From positions 1 to 64,000 of the forward strand of contig NZ_JBANCG010000014.1 in assembly GCF_037026715.1 (NCBI RefSeq): a DNA stretch of 64,000 bases, read 5' to 3'. Each line of letters opens with the position of its first letter. The first letter of the stretch is position 1. The position numbers and the translations under genes are program-made. Below, piece by piece: positions 26,952 to 35,510 of the stretch. The notes below the pieces were generated by a model. That model did not search any database. It was not told where the DNA came from and saw only the letters and a list, made by a program, of their open reading frames with translations. This DNA comes from Breoghania sp037026715. Its GTDB lineage: Bacteria > Pseudomonadota > Alphaproteobacteria > Rhizobiales > Stappiaceae.

Positions 26952-28199
26952 TCAATTGCCTCCCATAAACACCATCGACGGTGGCAACAGCGTCGGCACT
27001 CGCTTCACTCCGTTCACCCAGGCATCGACCATGTCGGCCCATTCCTGGAGCATATGCCGGCGCTGCGGTTCGTATTCGGCCTTGTTGTAGACGCCGCGTG
27101 ACGAGCGCCCGTCCTCGTGGGCGAGGCATTTCTCGATCCAGTCGCTGTTGAAGCCCATCTCGTTCAGGAGCGTCGAGCCGGTCCGGCGCAGGTCGTGGAC
27201 GGTGAACGGCTCCAGCGGCAGCCCCTGCTTCTTCGCCCGGGCCACGACGGCCGTGGTCACGCGATTGAAGGTCGCGCGCGACATGGGGGCATCGGCATCA
27301 TAGCGGGACGGCAGCAGATAGCGCGAGTTGCCGGCGCAGGTTTTCAAGGCGATGAGGTTGTCGAGCGATTGTTGCGACAGATAGACGTTGTGCGCCTTCG
27401 ACCGCTTCATGCGCTCCTTTGGGATGGTCCAGACGGCGTTCTCGAAATCGACTTCATCCCAGACCGCGTCCTGCAGCTCGCTCTTGCGCACCATGGTGAG
27501 CAGGATCAGGCGCAAGCCGAGGCGGATGGTCGGCAGGGTCGGCACGTGCTCGATCTGCTGCAGCATGATCTTGATCTCGGCCGGTGACAGCGCGCGATCC
27601 TTCGGCTGGAAGGTCGCGATCGAGGCCGGCCCGACCTCGTCAGCCGGGTTCGGCACCTTCTCGCCGTGCAGGATGGCGAAGGCGAAGATCTGTTTGACGA
27701 TGTCACGAGCGTGGACGGCGGTCGCCGGGGCGCCGCGCTCCTTCACCTTGGCGCAGAGCTGGCGCAGATCGTCCGGCGTCACCTCGGTCAGAAGGCGGTT
27801 CTTCCAGGCGGGGAGAATGTCGCGATCGAGGATGGCCTTACGCATCGAGCGGGTGCTTTCCGCCATGCGCGCTTCCTTTATCCATAACGCGCTCACCGCG
27901 CCGAAGCTGCGCTCCATGGCCTTGCGCCGTTTGTCGCGCTGTTTCTCGTGCGCGGGAGAAAGCCCCTCCGCCACCTGCTTGCGAGCAGCGATGCAGCGCT
28001 CGCGGGCTTCGGCGAGTGTGAGGCCATCGGCGCCATAGCGGCCGATCGTCAGCGTCTCCCGGCGGCCGTTCAGACGGTAGTCGTACCGGAAGGTGATTTG
28101 ACCTGTCGTGGCGACGGAAACGTACATACCGTCACGGTCGGCCACCTTGTATAATTTATCCTTTGGTTTCAGCCTCTTGATGGCCATGTCTGTGAGCAT
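26952..28199 (-). CDS. Tyrosine-type site-specific integrase of the genomic island
   Basis: A 415-residue P4-type integrase. The N-terminal arm-binding DUF4102 domain is seen in residues 1-90 (LYKVADRDGMYVSV, TIGRYGADGLTLAEARE), then a core-binding domain, and a catalytic domain with Arg in TMVRKSEL, HDLRR, LAHED and the nucleophile Tyr in GVYNKAEYE. It transcribes away from guaA with its start facing the guaA 3' end. Integrases of this class insert islands at gene 3' ends. All catalytic residues appear intact. Confidence 0.92.
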   Translation of the reverse strand: MLTDMAIKRLKPKDKLYKVADRDGMYVSVATTGQITFRYDYRLNGRRETLTIGRYGADGLTLAEARERCIAARKQVAEGLSPAHEKQRDKRRKAMERSFGAVSALWIKEARMAESTRSMRKAILDRDILPAWKNRLLTEVTPDDLRQLCAKVKERGAPATAVHARDIVKQIFAFAILHGEKVPNPADEVGPASIATFQPKDRALSPAEIKIMLQQIEHVPTLPTIRLGLRLILLTMVRKSELQDAVWDEVDFENAVWTIPKERMKRSKAHNVYLSQQSLDNLIALKTCAGNSRYLLPSRYDADAPMSRATFNRVTTAVVARAKKQGLPLEPFTVHDLRRTGSTLLNEMGFNSDWIEKCLAHEDGRSSRGVYNKAEYEPQRRHMLQEWADMVDAWVNGVKRVPTLLPPSMVFMGGN

Positions 28200-28247
28200 T
28201 TGGACGGCCTCGTTGACGATCTAAAACGCCTTTTCGAGCCCCAATTT

Positions 28248-28400
28248 TACCGTCAAATCTGATACCGTCAATCAACGCGAATAATCGTTATAAAACAGCC
28301 TGCTAACTTTGTTTTCCGTGGGCTTCTTCCGTTTTCGGTCTGACGGTAGGGTAAAAATCCGCCTGACGGCGAAAAACACATACCGTCGCGCACACCGTCA
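28248..28400. repeat. Cluster of TACCGTCA repeats, candidate integrase arm sites
   Basis: TACCGTCA occurs exactly at 28248, 28263 and (inverted) 28341-28348, with one- or two-base variants at 28364-28371 (inverted), 28381-28388 and 28393-28400. A further exact copy lies inside the integrase gene at 28127. Short repeats clustered beside an integrase gene are typical of arm-type binding sites. Binding is inferred. Confidence 0.5.
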
Positions 28401-28478
28401 GAGCCCATCGCTTGAAGGCGATAGGCTCCGATAGTGATCGATTGACTTTTTGTTTGATTTCAGCTAGTTATGAGGGTG

Positions 28479-28506
28479 TGGCGATAGTTCGTGAAACGCC
28501 ACGAAC
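28479..28506. repeat. Overlapping inverted repeats just downstream of guaA
   Basis: GTTCGTG (28487-28493) and CACGAAC (28500-28506) form one hairpin; GTGGCG (28479-28484) and CGCCAC (28497-28502) form an alternative one. They lie about ten bases from the guaA stop codon, so they could act in guaA transcription termination or in recombination at the attachment site. Confidence 0.45.
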
Positions 28507-28515
28507 CACATCATT

Positions 28516-30066
28516 TCACTCCCACTCGATCGTTCCCGGAGGCTTGGAAGTGATGTCGTAGGTGCAGCGGTTGATGCCCTTCACCTCGTTGATGATCCGG
28601 GTCGCCGTTTCTCCCAGGAACTCGTGGCTGAACGGATAGTAGTCCGCCGTCATGCCATCGACCGAGGTTACAGCGCGGAGCGCGCAGGCGTAATCGTAGG
28701 TGCGACCGTCGCCCATCACGCCGACCGTGCGTACGGGCAGGATTGCCACGAATGCCTGCCAGATGGCGTCGTAAAGGCCATGCTTGCGGATCTGGTCGAT
28801 GAAGACGGCATCCGCCCGCCGCAGGATCTCAAGCTTTTCCCGCGTGATCTCTCCCGGGCAGCGGATGGCAAGGCCTGGCCCCGGAAACGGGTGCCGGCCG
28901 ATGAAGTGGTCAGGTAGACCAAGCTCCCGGCCGAGCTCCCGGACCTCGTCCTTGAACAGCTCGCGAAGCGGCTCGACGAGCTTCAGCCCCATCTTCTCCG
29001 GCAGGCCACCCACGTTGTGGTGCGACTTGATCGTGACCGACGGGCCGCCGGAGAACGACACGCTCTCGATCACGTCCGGATAAAGTGTGCCTTGCGCGAG
29101 AAATTCCGCGCCGTCGATCTCGCTCGCATGCTTCTGGAACACGTCGATGAAGAGCTTGCCGATCGTCTTGCGCTTCACTTCCGGATCGGACACGCCTTCG
29201 AGTGCGTCGAGGAAAAGATCCTGCTCCTGCGCATGGATGAGCTGCATGTTGTAGTGGTCGCGGAACATCGTCACGACCTCTTCAGCCTCGTTCAGGCGCA
29301 GGAGACCGTGATCGACGAAGACGCAGGTGAGCTGATCGCCGATGGCCTCGTGAATGAGGACGGCAGCCACCGAGCTGTCGACGCCGCCGGAAAGACCACA
29401 GATCACCCGCTTGTCGCCGACCTGTTCGCGGATCCGGGCGATCGCCTCCTCGCGGTAATGGCCCATCGTCCAGTCGCGCTTGCAGCCGGCGATCTCGATG
29501 AAGTTCTCGTAGAGCGTCTTGCCATTCGGGGTGTGATGCACTTCCGGATGGAACTGGACCGCGTAGAAGTGCCGCGCAACGTCCGCAGTGATCGCGAAAG
29601 GCGCATTCGGCGACGTGCCATAGACCTCGAAACCCGGCGCGATCTGGCTGACGTGGTCGCCGTGGCTCATCCAGACCTGCTCGCGCTCGCCTTCGAACCA
29701 GCCCTTCAAGAGATCAAGCTTGCCGTTCTGAGGCGTGACGTAGGCGCGGCCGAATTCCGCCGTCTTGTGACCGCTCTCCACCTTGCCGCCAAGCATGTGC
29801 ATCATTGCCTGCTGCCCGTAGCAGATGCCGAGCACCGGAACGCCGATCTCGAACACCGCCGGAGGCGGCAGGGGCGCCCCGTGCGAAAAGACCGAAGCAG
29901 GCCCGCCCGAGAGGATGACCGCCTTGGGCGCAAAGGTCTCAAGGAAAGCATCATCGACGTTCTGGAACGGATGAATCTCGCAATAGACGTTGAGCTCCCT
30001 CAGGCGCCGGGCGATGAGCTGCGTTACCTGGGAACCGAAGTCGATGATGAGAATGCGATCGGTCAT
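28516..30066 (-). CDS. guaA: GMP synthase (glutamine-hydrolysing)
   Basis: Converts XMP, glutamine and ATP to GMP in purine synthesis. The 516 residues include the class I amidotransferase domain (VLGICYGQQAMMHMLGG with the nucleophile Cys, and QFHPEVHHT), the ATP pyrophosphatase P-loop (CGLSGGVDSSVAAVL) and the C-terminal dimerisation domain ending PPGTIEWE. Length and ends are standard. The 3' end is intact and is the presumed island attachment site. guaB, earlier in the same direction, makes its substrate XMP. Confidence 0.98.
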   Translation of the reverse strand: MTDRILIIDFGSQVTQLIARRLRELNVYCEIHPFQNVDDAFLETFAPKAVILSGGPASVFSHGAPLPPPAVFEIGVPVLGICYGQQAMMHMLGGKVESGHKTAEFGRAYVTPQNGKLDLLKGWFEGEREQVWMSHGDHVSQIAPGFEVYGTSPNAPFAITADVARHFYAVQFHPEVHHTPNGKTLYENFIEIAGCKRDWTMGHYREEAIARIREQVGDKRVICGLSGGVDSSVAAVLIHEAIGDQLTCVFVDHGLLRLNEAEEVVTMFRDHYNMQLIHAQEQDLFLDALEGVSDPEVKRKTIGKLFIDVFQKHASEIDGAEFLAQGTLYPDVIESVSFSGGPSVTIKSHHNVGGLPEKMGLKLVEPLRELFKDEVRELGRELGLPDHFIGRHPFPGPGLAIRCPGEITREKLEILRRADAVFIDQIRKHGLYDAIWQAFVAILPVRTVGVMGDGRTYDYACALRAVTSVDGMTADYYPFSHEFLGETATRIINEVKGINRCTYDITSKPPGTIEWE

Positions 30067-30111
30067 GCGGCGGCCTGTTCTTGGCGAGTGGAACTTGAAG
30101 TCATGCGGCGG

Positions 30112-31404
30112 TCATGCGTTCTTGACCATGACAGCGACAAAGAAGCCGTCGGTCCCGGTGGAGGCCGGGGTCATGGTTATGGTCTTCATGTCGGCGGACC
30201 AGGGATGCGGCTTGTCGAAGCCGAACGTGTCCTGCCAGACCTCGCCAACGGAAACGAGCTCGAACTCCTCGTTGGCCTCGGTGAAGCGGTACACCTGCTC
30301 CTCGTTTTCCTCTGCCAGGACGGAACAGGTCGCATAGATGAGGAAGCCGCCCGGCTTGACGAACGCCGATGCGATCGAAAGTGCCTGTTCCTGCTCCGCG
30401 ATCCGGTCCTCCAGCGCGGGTTCGGAAAGCCGCCACTTGGCATCGGGCCGCCGGCGCCAGACGCCAGTGCCGGTACACGGGGCGTCAACCAGCACCCGGT
30501 CCATGCGCCCGACCAGATCATCAAGCGCGCCTTCGACGGGTTGCCGCACCTGAATGTTGCGGGCCCCCGCCCGCGCGATGCGCTCGTGAATGGGCGCGAG
30601 CCTCAGCTTGTCGCTGTCATAGGCGTAGATCTGTCCCTTGTTCGCCATCGCGGCCGCCAGAGCCAGGGTCTTGCCACCGCCACCGGCGCAAAAGTCGAGC
30701 ACCTGTTCGCCGGCCTGTGCGAAAACAAGCAGGGCAGCGATCTGGCTCGCCTCGTCCTGAAGCTCGAACCAGCCCTTTCGGTAGCCCTCTTCCGCCTGGA
30801 CATGCGGCATGCGCGCAGGCCCCGGGCGCGCCTTGAGCCGGACGCCCGTTGGGGCGATCCGCGTAGACTCGGCACCGAGAGACGAAAGCCGCTTCAGCAC
30901 CTTCTCCCGCGTCGCCTTCAGCGTATTGACACGCAGATCGATCGGCGCCCGCTCGGCAAGCGCGGCACCTTCGGCCACGGCTTCGTCATCGAAATTGGCG
31001 GCGAAGGACGGCCAAAGCCATTCGGGAATATCCGCCTTTACCCAGTCGGGCGCATCTTTAAGGGAATTGGCGGCAATCGCCGCCTTTTCCTTGTCGCTCA
31101 ATGCAGCCGGCGCGTGACGATCCTCGGCCAGGGCCGCATTCACGGCCTCGGCGTCGTTGCCCCATTCCAGCGCATAGACACCGAGCACGAGATCGCGGGC
31201 GCTCTCCGCCCCCATCCGCCAGGCGAGCGATGAGCGTTTGCGCAGAACGTCGAAGACCAGGTTGCCGATCACCGTCCGGTCGCCCGATCCGGCGAAACGA
31301 TGGCTCGTCCCCCAGTCCTTCAACGCTTCCTGCACCGGGCGGCGCCGGCTTTCGATATCCTCGATGACCTCGATTGCCGCAGAGAGGCGGCCGCCGTCCT
31401 TCAT
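30112..31404 (-). CDS. RsmB/NOP-family rRNA (cytosine-C5) methyltransferase
   Basis: A 430-residue SAM-dependent methyltransferase of the RsmB/NOP2 class, which methylates cytosine C5 in ribosomal RNA. The SAM site is VLDFCAGGGGKTLALA, and both conserved cysteines are visible in VDAPCTGTGVWRRRPD and YATCSVLAEENE. The N-terminal part is helical and weakly NusB-like. It lies between guaB and guaA in the same direction, 45 bases before guaA. The exact target nucleotide is not shown by the sequence. Confidence 0.9.
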   Translation of the reverse strand: MKDGGRLSAAIEVIEDIESRRRPVQEALKDWGTSHRFAGSGDRTVIGNLVFDVLRKRSSLAWRMGAESARDLVLGVYALEWGNDAEAVNAALAEDRHAPAALSDKEKAAIAANSLKDAPDWVKADIPEWLWPSFAANFDDEAVAEGAALAERAPIDLRVNTLKATREKVLKRLSSLGAESTRIAPTGVRLKARPGPARMPHVQAEEGYRKGWFELQDEASQIAALLVFAQAGEQVLDFCAGGGGKTLALAAAMANKGQIYAYDSDKLRLAPIHERIARAGARNIQVRQPVEGALDDLVGRMDRVLVDAPCTGTGVWRRRPDAKWRLSEPALEDRIAEQEQALSIASAFVKPGGFLIYATCSVLAEENEEQVYRFTEANEEFELVSVGEVWQDTFGFDKPHPWSADMKTITMTPASTGTDGFFVAVMVKNA

Positions 31405-31458
31405 ACCGTCATCCCTTTGCGCACCCGGCGCGTTTGAGCTGTCTTGAGGCCCTCGCGA

Positions 31459-32961
31459 TCAGACGTGCGAGGGGTAGTTCGGGCTTTCGCGCGTGATCGT
31501 CACATCATGCGCATGACTTTCGCGCAACGAGGCCGAGGTGATGCGCACGAAGCGGGCCTTCTCCTGAAAGTCCGAGATCGTTTTGGCGCCCGTATACCCC
31601 ATTGCCGCACGCAGTCCACCGGCAAGTTGGTGCAACACACTGGAAAGCGCCCCCTTGTAAGGCACCTGCCCTTCGATCCCCTCCGGCACCAGCTTCAACG
31701 TGTCGCGAACTTCCGCCTGGAAATACCGGTCGGCGGAACCGCGCGCCATGGCGCCAACCGACCCCATCCCGCGGTAGGCCTTGTAGGAGCGGCCCTGGTG
31801 CAGATAGACCTCGCCGGGGCTCTCGTCCGTGCCGGCCAGAAGCGAGCCGATCATCGCGCACGAGGCACCGGCGGCAAGCGCCTTGGCCAGATCGCCGGAA
31901 TACTTGATGCCGCCATCAGCCACGATAGGAACATCGTCCTTGGCGGCCACTTCAACGGCCTCAAGGATCGCGGAAAGCTGTGGCATGCCGACGCCTGCCA
32001 CGATGCGGGTCGTGCAGATGGAGCCCGGCCCGATACCAACCTTGACCGCATCCGCACCTGCATCGATCAGTGCTTTGGTCGCATCGGCCGTCGCCACGTT
32101 GCCAGCCAGCACCTGAACCGCGTTGGAGAGCTTCTTGACCCTGGCAACCATCTCGAGAACGCGCTGGGAGTGTCCGTGCGCGGTATCGACCACCAGCATG
32201 TCGACGCCGGCATCGATCAAACGCTCTGCCCGGGAAAATCCCTCGTCGCCGACGCTCGTCGCCGCAGCGACCAGCAACCGGCCCTGAACGTCCTTGGACG
32301 CGTTCGGATTGAGGTGGGCCTTTTCGATGTCCTTCACCGTCACCAGGCCAATGCACTCGTGATCGGAATTGACGACGAGGAGCTTCTCGATGCGGTGCAG
32401 GTGGAGGAGTTTCTTGGCTTCTTCCTGGCTGACCGTCTCGCGAACCGTCACGAGCCCTTCCCGCGTCATCAGCTCATAGATGCGCTGGTCGGGATTGGAG
32501 GCGAACCGCACATCGCGGTTGGTAAGGATGCCGACGAGGCGCCCGACGTGCTGCCCGCCGGAGCCACCGTTCTCCACGACCGGAATGCCGGAGATCTTGT
32601 GCATGGCCATAAGGTCCAGCGCGTCCTTCAAGGTCGCGTCAGGGCCGATCACCACCGGGTTCACCACCATGCCCGATTCGAACTTCTTGACCTGCCGGAC
32701 CTCTTCGGCCTGCTGATCGTGGGTCATGTTTTTGTGAACAACGCCGATGCCGCCCGCCTGGGCCATTGCGATGGCAAGCTTCGACTCGGTGACCGTGTCC
32801 ATCGCGGACGACAGGATCGGCAGGTTCAGTTCCAGACCACGCGTAACCCGCGAACGCAGCTCCGTTTCGCCGGGCAGCACTTCGGAATGTCCCGGCAGGA
32901 GCAGGACATCATCGAATGTCAGTGCTTCGCGGCTTTGAGAAGGTTCATAAAAGGCGGGCAT
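31459..32961 (-). CDS. guaB: Inosine-5'-monophosphate dehydrogenase
   Basis: Oxidises IMP to XMP, the first step of guanine nucleotide synthesis. The 500-residue protein shows the N-terminal SREALTFDDVLLLPGHSEVLP, paired CBS domains around residues 95-215, and the active-site loop VGIGPGSICTTRIVAGVG with the catalytic Cys, then the YRGMGS flap. The open frame extends to 33135, but MPAFYEPSQS at 32961 matches IMPDH N-termini and has AAGGGGA upstream. It is followed by the rRNA methylase and guaA. Confidence 0.97.
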   Translation of the reverse strand: MPAFYEPSQSREALTFDDVLLLPGHSEVLPGETELRSRVTRGLELNLPILSSAMDTVTESKLAIAMAQAGGIGVVHKNMTHDQQAEEVRQVKKFESGMVVNPVVIGPDATLKDALDLMAMHKISGIPVVENGGSGGQHVGRLVGILTNRDVRFASNPDQRIYELMTREGLVTVRETVSQEEAKKLLHLHRIEKLLVVNSDHECIGLVTVKDIEKAHLNPNASKDVQGRLLVAAATSVGDEGFSRAERLIDAGVDMLVVDTAHGHSQRVLEMVARVKKLSNAVQVLAGNVATADATKALIDAGADAVKVGIGPGSICTTRIVAGVGMPQLSAILEAVEVAAKDDVPIVADGGIKYSGDLAKALAAGASCAMIGSLLAGTDESPGEVYLHQGRSYKAYRGMGSVGAMARGSADRYFQAEVRDTLKLVPEGIEGQVPYKGALSSVLHQLAGGLRAAMGYTGAKTISDFQEKARFVRITSASLRESHAHDVTITRESPNYPSHV

Positions 32962-33316
32962 CGGCCAAGTCCCCTTGAATAAAAAACGGATTACGCCGCG
33001 CGCCTTGGGAGGAAGACGGGCGGGCGACGAATCTCTGCGGTCCCGGAGGAGTTGGCGCGGGTCAATACCACGCGCACCCGGCAATGGGAAGTGCAATCCA
33101 ACGGCCTCAATGCCGCGCCTCGTTTCGACGGGCATGCCCCGGCCTGCCGGTTGCGACGGCCTTATCGGTTTCTGATATACATGAGGATCGGAACCTCAGC
33201 TCCCCGCCATCGTTCCCACGCATGAATGGAAAGACCCGCCGGCAGAACACGCTGCGCGCGGCGCCCGAAGACAGGGCACAGCGACCGCGCGATCCCGCCA
33301 CAACCAGGACATCCCG
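32962..33316. other. Divergent intergenic region guaB-MFS
   Basis: About 355 bases between divergently transcribed guaB and the MFS gene. I see no gene or named regulatory element. Promoters for both genes are expected here. Confidence 0.5.
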
Positions 33317-34747
33317 TTGAACTCCCGACAACGCATCGTCGCACTTACCGTCGCCTGCGCCCTGTTCATGCAGACGCTCGATTCCAGTGTCCTCGGCACG
33401 GCGCTGCCGGCAATCGGACGCGATTTCAATCTCGACCCCGTCCGCCTGCACCTGGCGATGACGTCCTACCTGATCGCACTCGCGGTTTTCATGCCGATGA
33501 GCGGCTGGATCGCCGACAGATACGGCACGCGCAACGTGTTGCGGATCGCAATCGTCATCTTTGTCGGCGCATCGATCGGCTGCGGCTATTCGACGTCCAT
33601 TCTCGAACTCGTTCTGATGCGGATCGTCCAGGGCGTGGGCGGCGCGATGATGGTGCCTGTGGCCCGCCTCGCCCTGCTGCGCGCCGTCCCAAAATCCTCG
33701 CTCGTGCAGGCGATGACGTGGGTTTCCGTGCCGGCCCTGCTCGGCCCCGTCGTCGGCCCGCCGCTCGGCGGCTTCCTGGTGACGTATGCAAGCTGGCCCT
33801 GGATCTTCTGGATCAACGTGCCGATCGGCGTCATCGGCATTGTGCTCGCCACAATCTTCTTCGAAAACCTGCGCGCACCCGACATCCCGAAGTTCGATCG
33901 CGTCGGCTTTCTCTATTCCGCCATCGGCGTTGCCGGCACCCTGTTCGGCCTCGAGCTCGCGCCCCGTTCGAACGCCGCGACTCTTCCCGGCTACGGCCTG
34001 CTCATCGTCGGCATCATCTCCGCCCTGCTCTATGCACGGCACGCGAGACGTCACGAAGCGCCGATTCTCGACCTGTCGCTTCTTTCGGTGTCGACCTTTC
34101 GCGTCTCGATCCTTGCCGGCTCGCTGTTTCGCATCGGCATCGGAGCGATTCCCTTCCTGCTGCCGCTGATGCTGCAACAGTCCTACGGTCGCTCGGCCCT
34201 GTCCTCGGGACTGATCACGTTTTCCGCCGCAGCCGGCGCCATCGCCATGAAATTCGTCGCGCCGCGCGCGCTGGCGGTTGCCGGCTTTCGCAAGACACTG
34301 ACCTGGAACGCTGCACTCGCCGGTGTGTCGATCGCCGTCATCGCCGCCTTCACCGATGCCACTTCGGTTGTGGTGATGCTCATGGTGCTGTTCATCGGCG
34401 GCTTTTTCCGATCGCTCCAGTTCACCGCAATCAATGCCATCGGTTTTGCCGATCTGGATGACCGTCAGATGAGCCGTGCGACGGGGTTCTCGGCCATGGT
34501 GCAGCAGCTCTCACTCTCGATCGGCGTGAGCATCGCGGCACTCATCCTGCAATTGTTGCCCTACCTGCGCACGGAGGCAACCGCCTCGGAGACCGATTAC
34601 TCGATCGCCTTCCTGTTCGTGGGAGCTCTGGTGACAGCATCCGCCCTCGCCTTCGCCCGGCTTGAAGCGGATGCCGGGCAGGCCGTTTCCGGCCATGCGG
34701 CAACCGTCGGAGGGGCGCACCGTCCACCGTCCGATCCGCGAACCTGA
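33317..34747 (+). CDS. MFS drug transporter, DHA2 (EmrB/QacA-like) family
   Basis: A 476-residue inner-membrane exporter with about 14 hydrophobic segments. Family signatures are the first helix motif LDSSVLGTALPAIGRDF, motif A SGWIADRYGTRNVL, RIVQGVGGAMMVP, and motif C-like GPVVGPPLGGFL. DHA2 proteins export drugs with proton antiport; the substrate here is unknown. The start is TTG at 33317; no ATG or GTG gives a better N-terminus. It is a single gene convergent with rlmE, whose stop lies nine bases away. Confidence 0.88.
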   Translation: MNSRQRIVALTVACALFMQTLDSSVLGTALPAIGRDFNLDPVRLHLAMTSYLIALAVFMPMSGWIADRYGTRNVLRIAIVIFVGASIGCGYSTSILELVLMRIVQGVGGAMMVPVARLALLRAVPKSSLVQAMTWVSVPALLGPVVGPPLGGFLVTYASWPWIFWINVPIGVIGIVLATIFFENLRAPDIPKFDRVGFLYSAIGVAGTLFGLELAPRSNAATLPGYGLLIVGIISALLYARHARRHEAPILDLSLLSVSTFRVSILAGSLFRIGIGAIPFLLPLMLQQSYGRSALSSGLITFSAAAGAIAMKFVAPRALAVAGFRKTLTWNAALAGVSIAVIAAFTDATSVVVMLMVLFIGGFFRSLQFTAINAIGFADLDDRQMSRATGFSAMVQQLSLSIGVSIAALILQLLPYLRTEATASETDYSIAFLFVGALVTASALAFARLEADAGQAVSGHAATVGGAHRPPSDPRT

Positions 34748-34756
34748 AGACGTTCG

Positions 34757-35467
34757 TTACCGGTCGCCGTCCGGTTTGCCGCGAAAGCCCTTGGCGAGAA
34801 CGAAAAGCTCCGGGCTTTCCTTGCGGCTCGACGGCGGCTTGAGGTGGTGAACGGAGGTGTATTCCTTCTTCAGCTCCGCCAGGAGCGCGTTTTCCGTGCC
34901 TCCCCGGAAGACCTTGGAGAGAAACACGCCGCCGGGCACGAGCACCTCGCGGGCAAAGTCGGCCGCCACCTCGAAAAGATGAGTCGTGCGCAGGTGGTCA
35001 GTCTGCTTGTGGCCGGTGGTGGGGGCCGCCATGTCGGAAAGGACGAGATCGGCCTTGTGACCGCCCAACGCCGCCTTCAGCACCTCCGGCGCGTCGTCGT
35101 CCAGAAAGTCCTTTTTCAGAAAGACGACCCCGGGGATCGGGTCCATGTCGAGAAAATCGATGGCAACCACATGCGGGTCCGTATCTGTGGAACCGACGCG
35201 GTCCGCAATGATCTGGCTCCAGCCTCCCGGGGCGGCGCCGAGATCCACCACCCGCATGCCGGGCTTGATGAAATCATGCTTCTCGTTGATTTCCAGAAGC
35301 TTGAAGACAGCCCGCGAACGATAGCCTTCCTGCTTGGCACGCCGCACGTAGGGATCGTTCAACTGCCGCTGAAGCCATCTGGTGGACGACGACCGGCGCC
35401 CGCGCGCGGTCTTCACCCGTACATGCATTCCGCGATCGCCACTGCCGCGCTTGTCGTCGCCGCTCAT
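34757..35467 (-). CDS. rlmE: 23S rRNA (uridine-2552-2'-O)-methyltransferase
   Basis: An RlmE/FtsJ (RrmJ) methyltransferase of 236 residues, which 2'-O-methylates U2552 of 23S rRNA late in 50S assembly. The signature YRSRAVFKLLEINEKHDFIKPG precedes the SAM motif VVDLGAAPGGWSQ, with DMAAPTTGH and FLSKVFRGG completing the K-D-K-E tetrad region. An alternative start at 35479 adds four residues. It lies 44 bases downstream of the Ppx/GppA gene on the same strand, an arrangement common in rhizobia. Confidence 0.95.
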   Translation of the reverse strand: MSGDDKRGSGDRGMHVRVKTARGRRSSSTRWLQRQLNDPYVRRAKQEGYRSRAVFKLLEINEKHDFIKPGMRVVDLGAAPGGWSQIIADRVGSTDTDPHVVAIDFLDMDPIPGVVFLKKDFLDDDAPEVLKAALGGHKADLVLSDMAAPTTGHKQTDHLRTTHLFEVAADFAREVLVPGGVFLSKVFRGGTENALLAELKKEYTSVHHLKPPSSRKESPELFVLAKGFRGKPDGDR

Positions 35468-35510
35468 TTCCGCTCCCAAACACTTCCGTTCGGTCCGTCG
35501 TCCGCCACTA

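Larger units (their letters stand above)
28200..28515. other. Integrase-guaA intergenic region (island attachment side)
   Basis: A relatively AT-rich non-coding stretch of 316 bases. It holds six TACCGTCA-like repeats and, next to guaA, overlapping inverted repeats. No gene is seen. Its position between the integrase start and the guaA 3' end is where the attachment site and its arm sites are expected. Confidence 0.7.

Noticed and set aside
29017..31233. A 738-codon open frame on the plus strand
   Set aside because: It lies antisense to guaA and the rRNA methylase, whose proteins are unmistakable. The translation is Arg/His-rich and has no homology. High GC content produces such shadow frames.
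31450..31473. The inverted repeat CCCTCGC/GCGAGGG at the guaB end as a terminator
   Set aside because: It straddles the stop codon region and has no T run, and the rRNA methylase follows within 60 bases in the same direction, so readthrough is likely.
31444..32982. A 512-codon plus-strand frame over guaB
   Set aside because: It is the antisense shadow of guaB.
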